Assembly (NCBI GenBank): GCA_922989275.2
Contig: OV277870.1
Location: 27,920,742 to 27,984,741 of the forward strand
Reading direction: 5' to 3'
From: Gari tellinella
Taxonomy: Eukaryota; Mollusca; Bivalvia; Cardiida; Psammobiidae
DNA length: 64,000 bases
The notes under the pieces were generated by a model that was not told where the DNA came from, made no database searches, and saw nothing but the letters and a program-made list of their open reading frames with translations. A program made the translations under genes and the position numbers. How positions within the stretch are numbered: position 1 is the first letter of the stretch; every line of letters begins with the position of its first letter. Of this stretch, positions 12,942 through 24,332 are shown piece after piece.

Positions 12942-13160
12942 TAGTGGGGAAACGTTATTCTTTCTCAATAAATGCGGTTACGCTAAAACTATTACCTCCA
13001 GTGCACAATAATTGAAGCCTGATCAGACGCCGGGTCACCCGACGTCTGATAAGACGCAAAATTGATTGCCACTCAGATTTAAATGAATATCAATCATTTC
13101 TTCCATTTTATTGCAATACGTTAGCGTTTAAACGGGGAAGAATAGCTTTTTTCTCCACTG
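12942..13160 (+). mobile_element. Diverged family A MITE
   Basis: TA-flanked; start TAGTGGGGAAACG, end TTTTTCTCCACTG. The core AGCCTGATCAGACGCCGGG and the arm GTTTAAACGGGGAAGAAT are recognisable, but divergence is higher than in most copies. Confidence 0.8.
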
Positions 13161-14049
13161 TACTCTATAGTGAAGTTGGATATAAATCGTAGAAGCATGG
13201 CCTCTGAAACGTTTCATTACACTTTGATCGCTTCTATATCAGTAAACGTATAGCGGATTTCACACTACATCTCCCATCATCAGACAGAAAGCAATATCCG
13301 ATACTTCTGCCGGTTGGTTGTATAATTGGATAGGCAGTTGTGTGGCTGCCTACTGATAAAGTTGCTTAATATAAAGATTCACGTTTGGTCTCATGTAGAA
13401 GACATGATGTAGCCTTCAGAGGATGTTAGGTCACCGTTGATGGAGTGCTATTTTTGTTATTGAAACCAGGTGTGACTTCAGAAACAGTTGGAAATATCTA
13501 CAAAGTACAGAGGTAATATGCAATGCCTTTAAACCATGGTCTGTTATAAAACGATCAGCTTCAAACAGTTGTCTGCGAGAAGAATATGACAATTTTAAAA
13601 TTAAATATTAAATAAAACTTCGACATGTTTAGATATTTATTTTTTTCAAATTATTGACAATGTAATATTTTTAGCTTGATCAGTTGTCGATTTACTCAGT
13701 TTTTGAAAGTTGGCTTTAATCTGTTTTTAAACGGGTATATTGTATACATGACTAGATATAGTTCAACAGTGTTGTGACCACACACATATTAGTTGTAAAA
13801 TAACAGCTTTCCTGACCCCTCCCCCTTACGGGTTAGACATAGGTTATAGTGAGTGTCATATTGGGATCTGAACTACTTGTAAATTCATAACATGTTATAT
13901 TAAGCCATACGTATTTAAGTGTTAACGGATAAAGAGTTATATGATTTATATGTTTTGTGTTGGCACATAAACAGAATTACCGGTGGTTGAATAAAGGATT
14001 TTCATAGATAGCACGCCAATAATACACTAAAATATCTTAATAATTACTA
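13161..14049. other. Unassigned DNA
   Basis: No gene or family member recognised. Confidence 0.45.
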
Positions 14050-14198
14050 CTACATTACTTTAAAAAGCAGCGTAAAATAGAATAGAAAGCTTCTTTAGGA
14101 GCTTTTTGTATTACTTTCACTTTGTTTAAACCTGCAACCTATCTGTTATACAATCAATTACCCTTACTTTTAGTCATCGTAATAGAAAGGTTTTGCAG
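14050..14198. mobile_element. Decayed family E MITE
   Basis: Hairpin core AAAGCTTCTTTAGGAGCTTT and right end GTAATAGAAAGGTTTTGCAG. The left end is not recognisable. Confidence 0.6.
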
Positions 14199-14260
14199 TT
14201 TATGATATTGGAATGCAACACGAGTATTCAAATTGATCGAAATCTAGTTTTCCATTAGTA

Positions 14261-14303
14261 CAGTGGAGAATGTGTTATTCGTTCCCAATAAACGCGTTTA
14301 CGG
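14261..14303 (+). mobile_element. Family A left end, truncated
   Basis: CAGTGGAGAATGTG through AATAAACGCGTTTACGG, flanked by TA on the left; the match stops abruptly at about 14303 where unrelated sequence begins. Confidence 0.8.
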
Positions 14304-14495
14304 GAGGTATCCCGAAATCTAGGGTGTGTGAGATAACCTTATCTGTCCGGACAGACAAGCCGAACTATCTTATGATTGGTTTTTATTGCTGTTGTTATGA
14401 CGTCGTCATGACGTCCTCATGCATGCATTAGCGCGTTAAAATACCACTCGCAACTGTATAACAAGTTAAAAGTTTTTTTAGGGTTGACGAGGTGA

Positions 14496-14656
14496 GAAAA
14501 TAAATCTAACACCACAGTTGAGTGTCAGATAAATATCCCACCCTCGTTTGAAGATAATTTTGGAACACTCGGCAAAGCCTCGTGTTCCAAAAATATCCTC
14601 AAAACTCGGGTGGGATATCCTTTTCTGACACTCACGGTGGTGTTAGATTCACTATT
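14496..14656. repeat. Large fold-back palindrome
   Basis: Arms of about 70-75 bp: TCTAACACCACAGTTGAGTG on the left pairs with CACTCACGGTGGTGTTAGAT on the right. The tip reads CACTCGGCAAAGCCTCGTG. No coding content. Confidence 0.85.
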
Positions 14657-14704
14657 TCCATTATGAAGCATTCGAGTAATCGTCAGCTTGAATCGGTATA
14701 TTTA

Positions 14705-14942
14705 CAGTGGAGAATGTGTTATTCTTTCCCAATAAACGCGTTTACGCTAAAACTATAATAATTATTTGCAGTGCAAACTGTTTGGAGCCAGATCAGACGC
14801 CGGGTAACCCGGCGTGTGATCAGGCTCTAAACTGTTTGCCACCAAGATAAACATGAATTACCAGAATTGGCCAAAATTTGTACTTTTCTACGTTTTGCGT
14901 ACGTTTGCGTTTAAACGGAAAAGAATAACAGATTCTCCACTG
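14705..14942 (+). mobile_element. Family A MITE, 238 bp
   Basis: TA-flanked, standard ends. It differs from consensus by a short duplication (ATAATA) in the left arm and loss of about 14 bases in the right arm. Confidence 0.88.
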
Positions 14943-15363
14943 TACAAATTGTGCCTTTGTATCAATTTACGCGTTTATGTTTTTTGTGTTCACCAATTTT
15001 TATTATCTGGTTTTAAACTTTCGCAGAAAAATAAAATATCGTCTATTGTAATGTTTTATCGGCCAATTATACAAGACTCTACATCTTGAAAACTTGACTG
15101 ATGGCATATTGGTACGAGTGCTAAACAGCATTACATTAAACCTGGATCCAAACTGTTTTCAAAGTCGACTTTAATCGTCCATGGCTATTAAAAGGTCAAA
15201 TACATACACATTGTAGTCAGTAACTTAGACGAGCTGTCATTTTGTACATGTTGTTACATTGCGTGTGTGTTAACATTAGTTCAAACGCAAACAAGAGGAT
15301 TTTTTTTTCGATTATAACAGTAACTGTTTACTCCACGTCTGGCCAGATGATTGCAATTCAGCT

Positions 15364-15581
15364 TCAACCCCTTCATTGCCATGACGTCACCGATTTCAAA
15401 CAATAGCCGTCTGCTTTTATTTCTCAGATTTACTTTTGGTATTTTGACGTTAGAACTATAAAGTGGAGTGTCAAACATATTTTGGATCTTGATCAGACGC
15501 CGCATTACCTGGCGTCTGATCAGGATCCACATTGTTCGCAAATAACCATCGCAACTCGGGATAAGGCAGTGAAAAGGTTAG
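15364..15581 (+). mobile_element. Family C MITE
   Basis: Ends TCAACCCCTTCATTGCC and GGCAGTGAAAAGGTTAG, i.e. degraded TTAA flanks. Contains ATGACGTCACCGATTTCAAA and the hairpin core with GATCAGACGCCGC. Confidence 0.78.
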
Positions 15582-15673
15582 ATATTGAAATGCTGGTTGG
15601 AGTTTAACTGTAAGATGGTATTGTTCGTTATGATGACATTTTGTAAATGCTGTCATGCAGTACGCTCATCATT

Positions 15674-15921
15674 TTAACCCTTTCACCGCCAAATTATTTT
15701 TGAGTTTTTTTACCCGTACACCGTTATTGTGTCGTCTGCTTCAATATTATAGTCTGCAATATCATTTCGAAGTTAGAATTAAGAGAGTATGACATAAGAA
15801 ATATCGAAACGGGTGTCAAACAGTTTTGATCCTGATCAGACGCCGCGTGACGCGGCGTCTGATTAGGATCAAAACTGTTTGCAAATTCGACTTTAGGCGA
15901 TTCTGGCGGTGAAAGGGTTAA
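15674..15921 (+). mobile_element. Family C MITE, intact TTAA flanks
   Basis: TTAA at 15674-15677 and 15918-15921 with matching ends CCCTTTCACCGCCA and GGCGGTGAAAGGG. The core is an almost perfect hairpin around GATCAGACGCCGCGTGACGC. A clean reference copy for the family. Confidence 0.88.
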
Positions 15922-16550
15922 CAGCGTTTATAAATGCTCATAATAGATATTGAAATGGTCATGAAACTACGATACTACAAGTGTTGCATTGCGATTACGT
16001 ATTGTGAATGTGTTATATTAAGCCGGGAGGACGATAGCTCTAGCAGCAGTGTGCTTATTTACGTTCTACCCTGTACAGACCTTGATCCGCCTCTGTGATA
16101 CGTGTACCTTATTTGCAATGTCCTATTTCCCTTTTGACATGGCACCGTGTGCAGATTGCGTGTGCAAGAGATGTTTTACTGAGCTAATTTCCGGTTGAGA
16201 TAGCTACATGTAGCTACAAACATGAACACATGCAGTCATGCATATTGATAGCAAGTTGAAAACGTGGTTTAATCTTATTTCTATTCTCTTGTTTCAACAA
16301 TTATAAAAATACATTTTTTTCTTCACAATTATAGATTGATTTTGCGAAAATGTTGTAGTACAGTACGGTCGTAGAGTTGTTAAAGAAACTTTATGTTCGA
16401 TCCGCTGTGGGATAGAGGTCATTACTTGTGTAATTGAAACCGAATGAAAACCATCTCATGTAGAAAATGAGCTGTGTTAATTTGTCTGCGTCCCATACGG
16501 TAACCTTTCCGACTCCTAATTGTCTTGTTGCCATCCGAACTTAGCGTACA
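15922..16550. other. Unassigned DNA
   Basis: No gene or repeat recognised. Confidence 0.45.
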
Positions 16551-16792
16551 GGTGCCCGTTTTACTAAACTACTTACGCAAAAATTTTGCGTAAGTCAAAA
16601 TTTTAAATTTTAATTTATATTTTTTATTATCACTTACTACAAACAGGAAATAGCCAGATCAGAGGACGCGCTTTTAGCGCGTCCTCTGATCTAGCTATTT
16701 ACTGTTTGCAAACGTTTATGATCGAAAAATAAGAGTTAAGCGATTTTGACCTACGCAAAAAATGTGCGTAAGTTGTTTAGTAAAACGGCCCC
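16551..16792. mobile_element. Family H MITE with full hairpin
   Basis: Ends CCCGTTTTACTAAACTACTT and GTTTAGTAAAACGGCCCC. The core is a long hairpin from CAAACAGGAAATAGCCAGAT to CTAGCTATTTACTGTTTGC with loop GCGCTTTTAGCGC. The flanks ACAGGTGC and AGAGGTGC may be an 8-bp target duplication, which would favour a hAT-type origin. Confidence 0.8.
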
Positions 16793-16885
16793 AGAGGTGC
16801 GTTTGATGGTCTAAATAGAACAGTTTGAGTACAGTTTATTATGATTTTACTCTATTGTTTCATATGCGAATGCTTTCATCTATAG

Positions 16886-17090
16886 AGTAACATTCACCCA
16901 TCTGTGCCTAGCGTTCTTTAAAAAGGAATTAGGCAAGCAGTGAAGCATTATGTGGCGTCTGATTAGAGTCTTAATTGTCTCAAGATAGGAATTTCAAAAT
17001 AAAACAAAGTTAAAATTTAGACCATGCACTCGTTAGATAAAGAATGAACTAATCCAAAATATAAGCATGTATCACCTTGCAGCAAATGCG
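16886..17090. mobile_element. Decayed family L MITE
   Basis: Matches the copies at 19180 and 29615 (CAAGATAGGAATTTCAAAAT, CTAATCCAAAATATAAGCAT). The core keeps only TATGTGGCGTCTGATTAGAG. Confidence 0.6.
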
Positions 17091-17091
17091 T

Positions 17092-17330
17092 TTAACCCTT
17101 TCCCCCATAGAAGCGACTTTTAGCGTATTTGATTTATTCCTCAGCTAAAGAAAATAGTCCCGGTGTATATCCTCATGAACAATTACCATAACAAATATTT
17201 ATATATATAGCCTAGCAGATGGTATTTGAAAGCAGGCTGAAAGTAATGCAGAATTCTGCTTTACTTTCAACCTGCTTTAAGTGATCACATGTCTTTAATG
17301 TTATAAACAGGTTATTGGGTAAAGGGTTAA
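17092..17330. mobile_element. Family D MITE with TTAA flanks
   Basis: TTAA at 17092-17095 and 17327-17330; ends CCCTTTCCCCCATA and GTTATTGGGTAAAGGG. Core hairpin AAAGCAGGCTGAAAGTAATG and partner. Confidence 0.82.
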
Positions 17331-17921
17331 GGGAAGAAATACATTTATTCCATCTCTGTAACTTCCCTTCTTATAAATACCCAAGTTAACGTATCACAAA
17401 CATATGAGAGCTTGGTTTGTTTCGTTAGATATTGCTTTTACACTACTACGAATGTGATACATGTAACTGCACTGTTGAAGATATAAAACAAAATGGGTAG
17501 CATTCGACCCAGAACCAGACACGTACACCATTATTGAATTATATAGATTAGAATCACCGTCTCAGAAAATATCACTTTTTAAAAGTAATTATTTGAATGC
17601 ATTAGGACGATAACCATGGCAATTTAAATCGATAGTTCTTATTTACTTAAATCGCACGGTGGCAGAACTCTCAATATTTGAGCTGATTGAGCTCTGATTG
17701 AACATAAGCTAACAGCGAGAAATACGCCAACTTTTTCTGTATACTTGACACTAACAACAGCCACAATGTCACGAAACGTAACGCAATGTAGGAAACGATG
17801 AAGTCTCAGAACTATTGAATATTTATTAAAATGCGAATGCAGGCAGTCATGAGCCTCTTCAGACGCAAAGTTACCCGACGTTTGACCTGACTCCGTTCTT
17901 TTTAAAAATGTGTATCATTAT
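17331..17921. other. Unassigned DNA
   Basis: No gene. A decayed hairpin core trace lies at about 17842-17905 (CCTCTTCAGACGC). Confidence 0.4.
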
Positions 17922-18105
17922 TTAACCCCAATATTGCCATCCCCTCGTCAATTTTTAAAAATTGTCGTCTGTTTCATTTTTCATTAAATGCTAGTTATTT
18001 TGACCTTTGAACTATTGAATATACAACAGTTCAGATCCTGATGGGACATGGTGTCTTATTAAAATCCAAACTGTTTGCAAATAACTATTATACTCGGGGT
18101 TAGTC
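17922..18105 (+). mobile_element. Decayed family C MITE
   Basis: Left end TTAACCCCAATATTGCC; core arms CAGTTCAGATCCTGAT and AAATCCAAACTGTTTGCAAA; right end decayed near GTTAGTCAGTGAAA. Confidence 0.6.
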
Positions 18106-18459
18106 AGTGAAACTCTACAAGTAGTATTTTTGTGTTGGTGTAAACCATTGTAGGTGGCAGTTAGGCGCTCACATGCGAAAATGGCTTAACGATATATAAT
18201 TATAATGAATGACTACATGTATACTTGCTTCATTTGTTATACTGATAAATAAAAGTCAATAGAAAACGAAGTGCAGCAACTGGTAGAAACTAGTAATGTT
18301 GTGAAATATGTTTATTATGTTGTCAGACAGCTTTGAACCGTATTCGAACACATGCGACTCGTTGCCCGGACTTCTTCTACATAGTTTGCAGTTTTATGTG
18401 TTATTAACCCATTTACACCCAGTGGATTATTCCATGTTTGTAAATTGAATTAGTCCATT

Positions 18460-18890
18460 TTAGTTCACCTGAGCCAAATGCTCAAGGTGAGCTACATGTG
18501 TATTGGGATGGCCATGGGTCCGGCGTCCGTCGTCGTCCGTCGTGCGTCGTCAGTCGTCGTTAACAATTGCTTGAAATGACATCTCCTTCTATACCGCTTG
18601 ACATAATTAAACCAAACTTTACAGAAATGTTCCTTGGGTCAAGCTCTTTCAATTTGTTCAAGAATTGAAAACAATGCAGAACTCTGGTTGCCATGGCAAC
18701 CAAAGTGAAAAAATAAGAAAATCTTAAAAAAAAATTCTTGTCAAAATCTGCAAGGGCCAGAGCTTAGATATTTGGCACATACCATCATCTACAGGTCCTC
18801 TATCAAGTTTGTTCAAATTATACCCCTGGGGTCAAAATTGGCCCCGCCCCGGGGGTCGCAGTTTTTGAAGTGTTTATTATTATGTGTGTT
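18460..18890 (+). mobile_element. Non-coding repeat of a type common in molluscs
   Basis: Starts TTAGTTCACCTGAGCCAAAT, forming a hairpin with GCTCAAGGTGAGCTA, then GTCCGGCGTCCGTCGTCGTC and long AT-rich sequence containing CTGGTTGCCATGGCAACCAA and GGGGTCAAAATTGGCCCCGC. From memory, this pattern is widespread in mollusc genomes; I cannot name its class. No coding sequence seen. Confidence 0.65.
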
Positions 18891-18905
18891 CGAAAGGTTA
18901 TTGGT

Positions 18906-19040
18906 TAAGGTATGGAAATAGTAAAAATGAAAACCCCTTTAGGAGCTTTCTGATCTACTGGCATCGTGCTTTAAACTGTCAAAAGTATTTATACAGTCAA
19001 TTGGTCTTTGTTTTAGTGGTTGTAATAGAGAGGTTTACTG
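18906..19040. mobile_element. Truncated family E MITE
   Basis: CCCCTTTAGGAGCTTTCTGA core half followed by the right end GTAATAGAGAGGTTTACTG. The left half is missing. Confidence 0.65.
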
Positions 19041-19179
19041 TATTTGAGTAATAAATTAAATTTAATCTGAGCTTCAAATGCTTTTGAATCTGATCATAGC
19101 TCGGAATACTTGGTGTATTATTAAGCTTCTAATTGTTTGCAGCTGGAGCAGAAAAGCGTTTTGTAAGAACGAGATGTGG

Positions 19180-19407
19180 TTTACCCAATGTTGCCGACGA
19201 TCCCATATATGGGAAATAGGCAAACAGTGTAGACTCTGATCAGACGCCGCATATTGCGGCGTCTGATCAGAGTATACACTGTTTGCTGATAGGAATTTCA
19301 ATATAAAACAAAATAAATTGAAAATTTTGACCAGGCATCCCTTTGAAATAAAATGCACTAATCCAATATATAAACATGGAAGAGCGCACTGGGTATAAAT
19401 CGGGTAA
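19180..19407. mobile_element. Family L MITE
   Basis: Ends TTACCCAATGTTGCC and GCACTGGGTATAAATCGGGT. The core hairpin pairs GCAAACAGTGTAGACTCTGA with CAGAGTATACACTGTTTGC. Confidence 0.78.
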
Positions 19408-19465
19408 TATTACATGGGTTACCGTCATGTATATCCAACCCTGCAAATGAAAGAAATACATGATA

Positions 19466-19711
19466 CAGTGGAGAATCTGTTATTCTTTCCCGTTTAAACG
19501 CAAACGTACGCAAACGCAAAGCACTAAAACGTAAAAAAGTACAACTTTTGGACAATTCGGATAATTCATGTTTATCTTAGTGGCAAACAGTTTGGAGCCT
19601 GATCAGACGCCGGGTTACCCGGCGTCTGATCTGGCTCCAAACTGTTTGCACTGCAAATAATAGTTTTAGCGTAAACGCGTTTATTGGGAAAGAATAACAC
19701 ATGCTCCACTT
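19466..19711 (-). mobile_element. Family A MITE, 246 bp, minus orientation
   Basis: TA-flanked; starts CAGTGGAGAATCTG with the GTTTAAACG arm first, ends GCTCCACTT (last base changed). Full palindromic core. Confidence 0.9.
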
Positions 19712-19798
19712 TAGTCATACAGTGTGTTGTTTTTTCTCTCGATCAACGAAATCAAGTCCTTCCTTCCTTGATTTGAAACTGTGATTTCAAAATAGTTA

Positions 19799-20153
19799 CA
19801 GTGCTCCCTCTTTGTAAGAACACACAATTGGAGAAACATATTGTGTGTTCTCTTCAGAGGGAGTTCTTATAGGGAGGGAAAGAAACCTTAGAGTGTTGAG
19901 CATGACTTGACTTACATTTGCCATCAGTTTGAACCCAGATCAGACGCAGCGTAACGTGACGTCTGACCTGAATTCAAACTGTTTATCACTTGTTATGTTT
20001 CTTAGGAAAAATGTCCAATACGTAACTTTGAATTAAAAGCAGATGACAACAATCTTAAGCGTACGACATTGCAGTAGTGAACACGTTAGACCTGTCTCGT
20101 TTTGGGAACAGCGGCAAGCAGTGACGTTGTTTTGGAGCGCGCTGTAGGAGACG
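19799..20153. mobile_element. Family I MITE, right end decayed
   Basis: TA-flanked left end CAGTGCTCCCTCTTTGTAAG; inner AGGGAGTTCTTATAGGGAGG; core GAACCCAGATCAGACGCAGC. The right end is only faintly recognisable (GGAGCGCGCTGTAGGAG). Confidence 0.68.
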
Positions 20154-20425
20154 ATACATTGTTTTGTGTTTGATCTCGACCATCGAAATCGAACTGTTTG
20201 AGGACTCGAAATGCTGTGCTTTTAGACAAGTTATTTGAGCCTTTTGTGTCTGAGATGGCGGCTTTACAACAAAGTCCTGGTTCTCGTAAATATTCGTTTT
20301 GTAAAAGGGCATTTTAGTATCACAGACTTTCAAAAATGAGATATGTCATGGCACAAAGCCACCGATTAACACATTACCATAAATCAATAACGATGTTGTA
20401 CGACTTTAGTTCAGAACAATATGTA

Positions 20426-20600
20426 TAGTGGAAAGGGCGTTATCAGTCCCCGTTTAATCGAAATTAAAACGTCAATGCGATGCCCTCAAATATGAAATTA
20501 AAATGTTGGATGGGCTTTAAGATCTGAATGGGAATCATTTTGAAGCCTGGTCGAATGATATTAACATGAAAGTGTTTTGGGGAAAAGAATATCAACGTGT
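20426..20600 (-). repeat. Strongly decayed family A-like sequence
   Basis: TATAGTGGAAAGGGCGTTAT then CCCCGTTTAATCGAAATTAA resemble the right arm of family A in minus orientation; the palindrome is lost. Confidence 0.35.
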
Positions 20601-21262
20601 TTGTGGCTTAAGAAGCTCTGTCATCTTTAAAATGATATATTTCATGCAATATGTCCTTTGATTATTGCATTTATATATATCAGTATTCCATTTTAAGACC
20701 GAATCTCAGAATAATGTAGAGCACATACATGTTCGTGTACTGACATTAGAAAATGTTATCAAATAAGCGTGCAAAATATAGAGTTCTGTAAATACATGTA
20801 TAGCACTGCACACTGTGCGTATATTTGTACTACATTGTAATTCTCGAATCACCCAAATTCTAAACTACTATGTCAATGGTTAATCAGATTAGAGAATCGA
20901 GACAATCTTTGATCACCACAAGGTATTGGAACATTTCCAAGTGTGCTGAAAATAATTATCCCGATCAGTCCCTCAAATCCAGGCTGCAAATCAGGCTACG
21001 TACGGCTCTTGTATTAACAGTGATTCAGAACAAACTGTTTTTAGACGTTACCCTAATAATGACGCCATGTTCAAATAATTACGTAATTTTGAAACCGAAA
21101 CTTAACGTCAAATTATCATTTTCAGTCAATAAGAACAATTTTAGATTGAATATCAATTTAAAACTTAAATATATTATCATAAAAGGTTATTTTTATACTA
21201 TATTGATGCTGTTTCTCTGTTTTTTAGTTACATAGGTGCTTATCTCCATGAATGAATGATAC
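20601..21262. other. Unassigned DNA
   Basis: Holds a 121-codon plus-strand frame (20870-21235) rich in Asn, Lys, Ile and Leu. I recognise no domain and its composition follows the local AT content, so I do not call it a gene. Confidence 0.4.
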
Positions 21263-21464
21263 TTAACCCATTACCAGATAGCCTGTTTCTTTTTTTGAAA
21301 AAAGGTTACATGTACTACTTAAAGCAGGTTGAAAGTAAAGCAGAATGCGCCATATAGCGCATTCTGTTTTACTTACAGCCTGCTTTAAGCTATTACTTGC
21401 TAGAATAAGGAAAGTATTAAATATGACACATATTCAATAACTTTACTCCTGAACACACACTCCC
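21263..21464. mobile_element. Family D MITE, right end lost
   Basis: TTAA at 21263-21266, end CCCATTACCAGATAGCC; strong core hairpin AAAGCAGGTTGAAAGTAAAG / TTACTTACAGCCTGCTTTAA. It is abutted on the right by another TTAA element. Confidence 0.75.
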
Positions 21465-21714
21465 TTAACCCTTTGAACACTAGTCCCGCCTATAGGCGTC
21501 ATTTCAAACAGTGTACATGTGAATAATACACTTGTCCTGTGCAAACAGTGAAGGCCCAGATCAAAGGGCTCCGAAAGGTGCCCTCTGATCAGGGTCTTCA
21601 CTGTTTGTCAGTAATGCCAAAGTTGACAAAAACAACTCTTAAAAGCCAGAAATGGACTAGACAAAAATCGAAACTGGAATTGTCCATTTCAAGTTTCAGG
21701 GAGGAACGAGTTAA
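21465..21714. mobile_element. TTAA MITE with a variant hairpin core
   Basis: TTAA at 21465-21468 and 21711-21714; ends CCCTTTGAACACTAGTCCCG and CAGGGAGGAACGAG. The hairpin pairs GCAAACAGTGAAGGCCCAGA with CAGGGTCTTCACTGTTTG, with an inner CAAAGGGC/GCCCTCTG stem in place of GACGCCG. Confidence 0.72.
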
Positions 21715-21886
21715 TATCCTCTATATATGTTAGCTTCAGGCACATGTGAATTAGTTTTGATATATGGCAACAGTTTATTAGAACTTTATGCAAAGTTGAG
21801 TGTTTTCAAGACAGAAAATAGTGCCTCGAAACTGTGTCAAACGAACAGAACACATAAATAATTGTCTTTCAATTATAAACCAATGT

Positions 21887-22095
21887 GTGTCTAGCGTCCC
21901 TCAACACGTGTAGCCTCCGATCAGTCGCCGTATGATGCTGTTTCTTATCTCAGTATACACTGTTTGCTAAACAAATAACATGAAAAAATAGGAAAGACAC
22001 CCCTTGGATTAAATATTGACTCATCCAATACTATAAGTTTTGAAGAATCTGCTTTGCATATGTGGGTTTATAAGTGAAATACATATATGAGGAAG
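21887..22095. mobile_element. Decayed family L MITE
   Basis: Shares GTGTGTCTAGCGTCC and the core arm CAGTATACACTGTTTGCTAA with other L copies; the left arm is decayed. Confidence 0.5.
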
Positions 22096-22279
22096 ACGTT
22101 ATTTATAGTCGATTTTAAATTTGATTTAGTGCAAATACAGTGCAACAAATTTTAGGAAAATAAATGTAGGTCCGAGATGCAAGTAGGTCGCGGAATGGAG
22201 ACATGTTACTAACATACTTCTAGTTAAACGCACACGCTAACGAACTTAACTCTTACCCAGCCAAGTTGTAATGTCTACT

Positions 22280-22504
22280 TTAACTCTCTTCCCGCAAAAA
22301 TACTGTCGGCATTGGTAGTGTGGTCAGCAATATTTCAAAAATCAGAGTCAGGTCTGTTCGGTCTGAATAAATGTCGAGTCGAGCGTCAAACAGTCTGAAT
22401 CATGATCAGACACCGCGTTCAGCGGTGTCTGAACGCGGTGTCTGATCAGGATTCAAACTGTTTGCAACGTTGCTGAATTTGCGCCGTGTGCAGTGAAAGA
22501 GTTA
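22280..22504 (+). mobile_element. Family C MITE with a duplicated hairpin tip
   Basis: Left TTAA 22280-22283 and right end GCAGTGAAAGAG reaching TTA at 22502-22504. The core tip is duplicated: CACCGCGTTCAGCGGTGTCT is followed by GAACGCGGTGTCTGATC. A family A copy begins inside the right TTAA. Confidence 0.78.
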
Positions 22505-22750
22505 CAGTGGAGAATCTGTTATTCTTTCCCGTTTAAACGCAAACGTACGCAAACGCAAAGTACTAAAACGTAGAAAAGTACAACTTTTGGACAATTCTGA
22601 TAATTCATGTTTATCTTGGTGGCAAACAGTTTGCAGCCTGATCAGACGCCGGGTTACCCGGCGTCTGATCTGGCTCCAAACTGTTTTCACTGTAAATAAT
22701 AGTTTTAGCGTAAACGCGTTTATTGGGAAAGAATAACACATTCTCCACTG
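22505..22750 (-). mobile_element. Family A MITE, 246 bp, minus orientation
   Basis: TA on both sides; joining the flanks restores TTAA at the right edge of the preceding family C element. Palindrome intact apart from single-base changes. Confidence 0.9.
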
Positions 22751-23467
22751 TAATCGATCATATAGAAAGAATGTGTGGCAGAAAAGACAATGCCGCCAAA
22801 ACAGCAACGTTTACTAGATAACACTTCATTGGTGACTTTGTAATTACCGTTCTATACAGATAGATTGTTTTCAGATGAAAGGCCAAGTAATTCATCGTCT
22901 TATTTGAACCCATGATGATATTGGCTGGAATATCAATCCATTCAGAACCATTGTTCTGCATACGATTATATTTTCAGACAACATTTAGATAGCTGCACTG
23001 CTTTGTAATGATCAAAATAATAATTCTTATTGATTGCAGTTTAATCATGTTTAACCGTTTTTATGTATAGCTTCGAGGACAGGTGTCCGCTTAAAGCAGG
23101 CTAAACGTAAGGCAGCATGCTATGTTAAAGAAACTATTTCTGATGATTTTTATACATAACTGCATAAATTGAAAAAAAATTATTCGGCGGAAATGCGTAG
23201 TTATGGTAGATAATGGCCAGGTTGGTGTACAACACGATTTGTAATTTGAGCTGAATTTATATCAAGCAGTTACAAAATATAATAAATGCACCACAGAATC
23301 AAGGTAGTGAAAATCTCATAAACCTTTCTGTCAAATGTCTATATTCAACATTTAACACGTTCAATATAGTGTTTGCTTTCATAATGATATCTGTATATCC
23401 ATTTCAAAGGTAGAATTAAGACCAACAGATGAAGTGTCGATACGGCTGAAATACAATTTCAATCATT
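22751..23467. other. Unassigned DNA with a family D core fragment
   Basis: Only the left half of a D core (about 23081-23125, CTTAAAGCAGGCTAAACGTA) is visible. Confidence 0.4.
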
Positions 23468-23716
23468 GGGTCCGTTCCATTAAACTTCGTATGACACATG
23501 TTGTCATAAGTCAGATGATTAAAGTCTCAATTATTTTTTCCATCTAATCCTGTCTTGTCAATCTCCTTAGAATCGTATTTTCAAGATGACTCCAAAGAGA
23601 TGTCACAAGACAGGATAAGATAAAGAAACAAAACAAATGTACAATGTACATTTGTATTTTAAAGGTTCGACTTACGACCGTTTGTGTCGTACGAAGTTTT
23701 TTGAAACGGGCCCCAG
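23468..23716. mobile_element. Family G MITE
   Basis: Ends GGTCCGTTCCATTAAACTTC and GAAGTTTTTTGAAACGGGCC. Inner inverted repeats CCATCTAATCCTGTCTTG and CACAAGACAGGATAAGAT. Confidence 0.75.
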
Positions 23717-23905
23717 GTCTGTGGGCTCATTACATGTACCAGCATGGTCAATGCCACGTCAATAGAGGCCGACCCGTTATACTTCAACATCTCACGCTGT
23801 AATAGGATTCATGTATCCCAAGTCAGTATCGTTGTCTTTATTACTGAATAGAAATAACTATACTATCTCCAGAACAGCAAACACCAAATATCTGTGTAGC
23901 TGCTA

Positions 23906-24151
23906 CAGTGGAGAATGTGTAATTCTTTCCCAATAAACGCGTTTACGCTAAAACTATTATTTGCAGTGCAAACAGTTTGAAGCCAGATCAGACGCCGGGT
24001 AACCCGGCGTCTGATCAGGCTCCAAACTGTTTGCCACCAAGCTAAACAAGAATTATCAGAAGTGTCCAAAAGTTGTTCTTTTCTACGTTTTAGTGCTTTG
24101 CGTTTGCGTACGTTTGCGTTTAAACGGGAAAGAATAACAGATTCTCCACTG
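23906..24151 (+). mobile_element. Family A MITE, 246 bp
   Basis: TA-flanked with standard ends and an intact palindromic core (about 23968-24034). Confidence 0.9.
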
Positions 24152-24332
24152 TAGTTGGTCTAATCAAAACTGATATTAACTTATAATCAGCTCGAGTAGA
24201 TAGATATCTTGGACAGGCTAATTTCAGAATTCAAGCAGACTGTAGTTTGTAGTAGACGATAATGACATGTGTTCAGTAATTTAAAAATTAACTTACTGCA
24301 ACTAATCACAAGCAGGTGACTAATAGATCAAA

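Noticed and set aside
20870..21235. 121-codon plus-strand frame
   Set aside because: Composition (Asn, Lys, Ile, Leu) mirrors AT-rich DNA, no motif was recognised and no splice or promoter context supports it.
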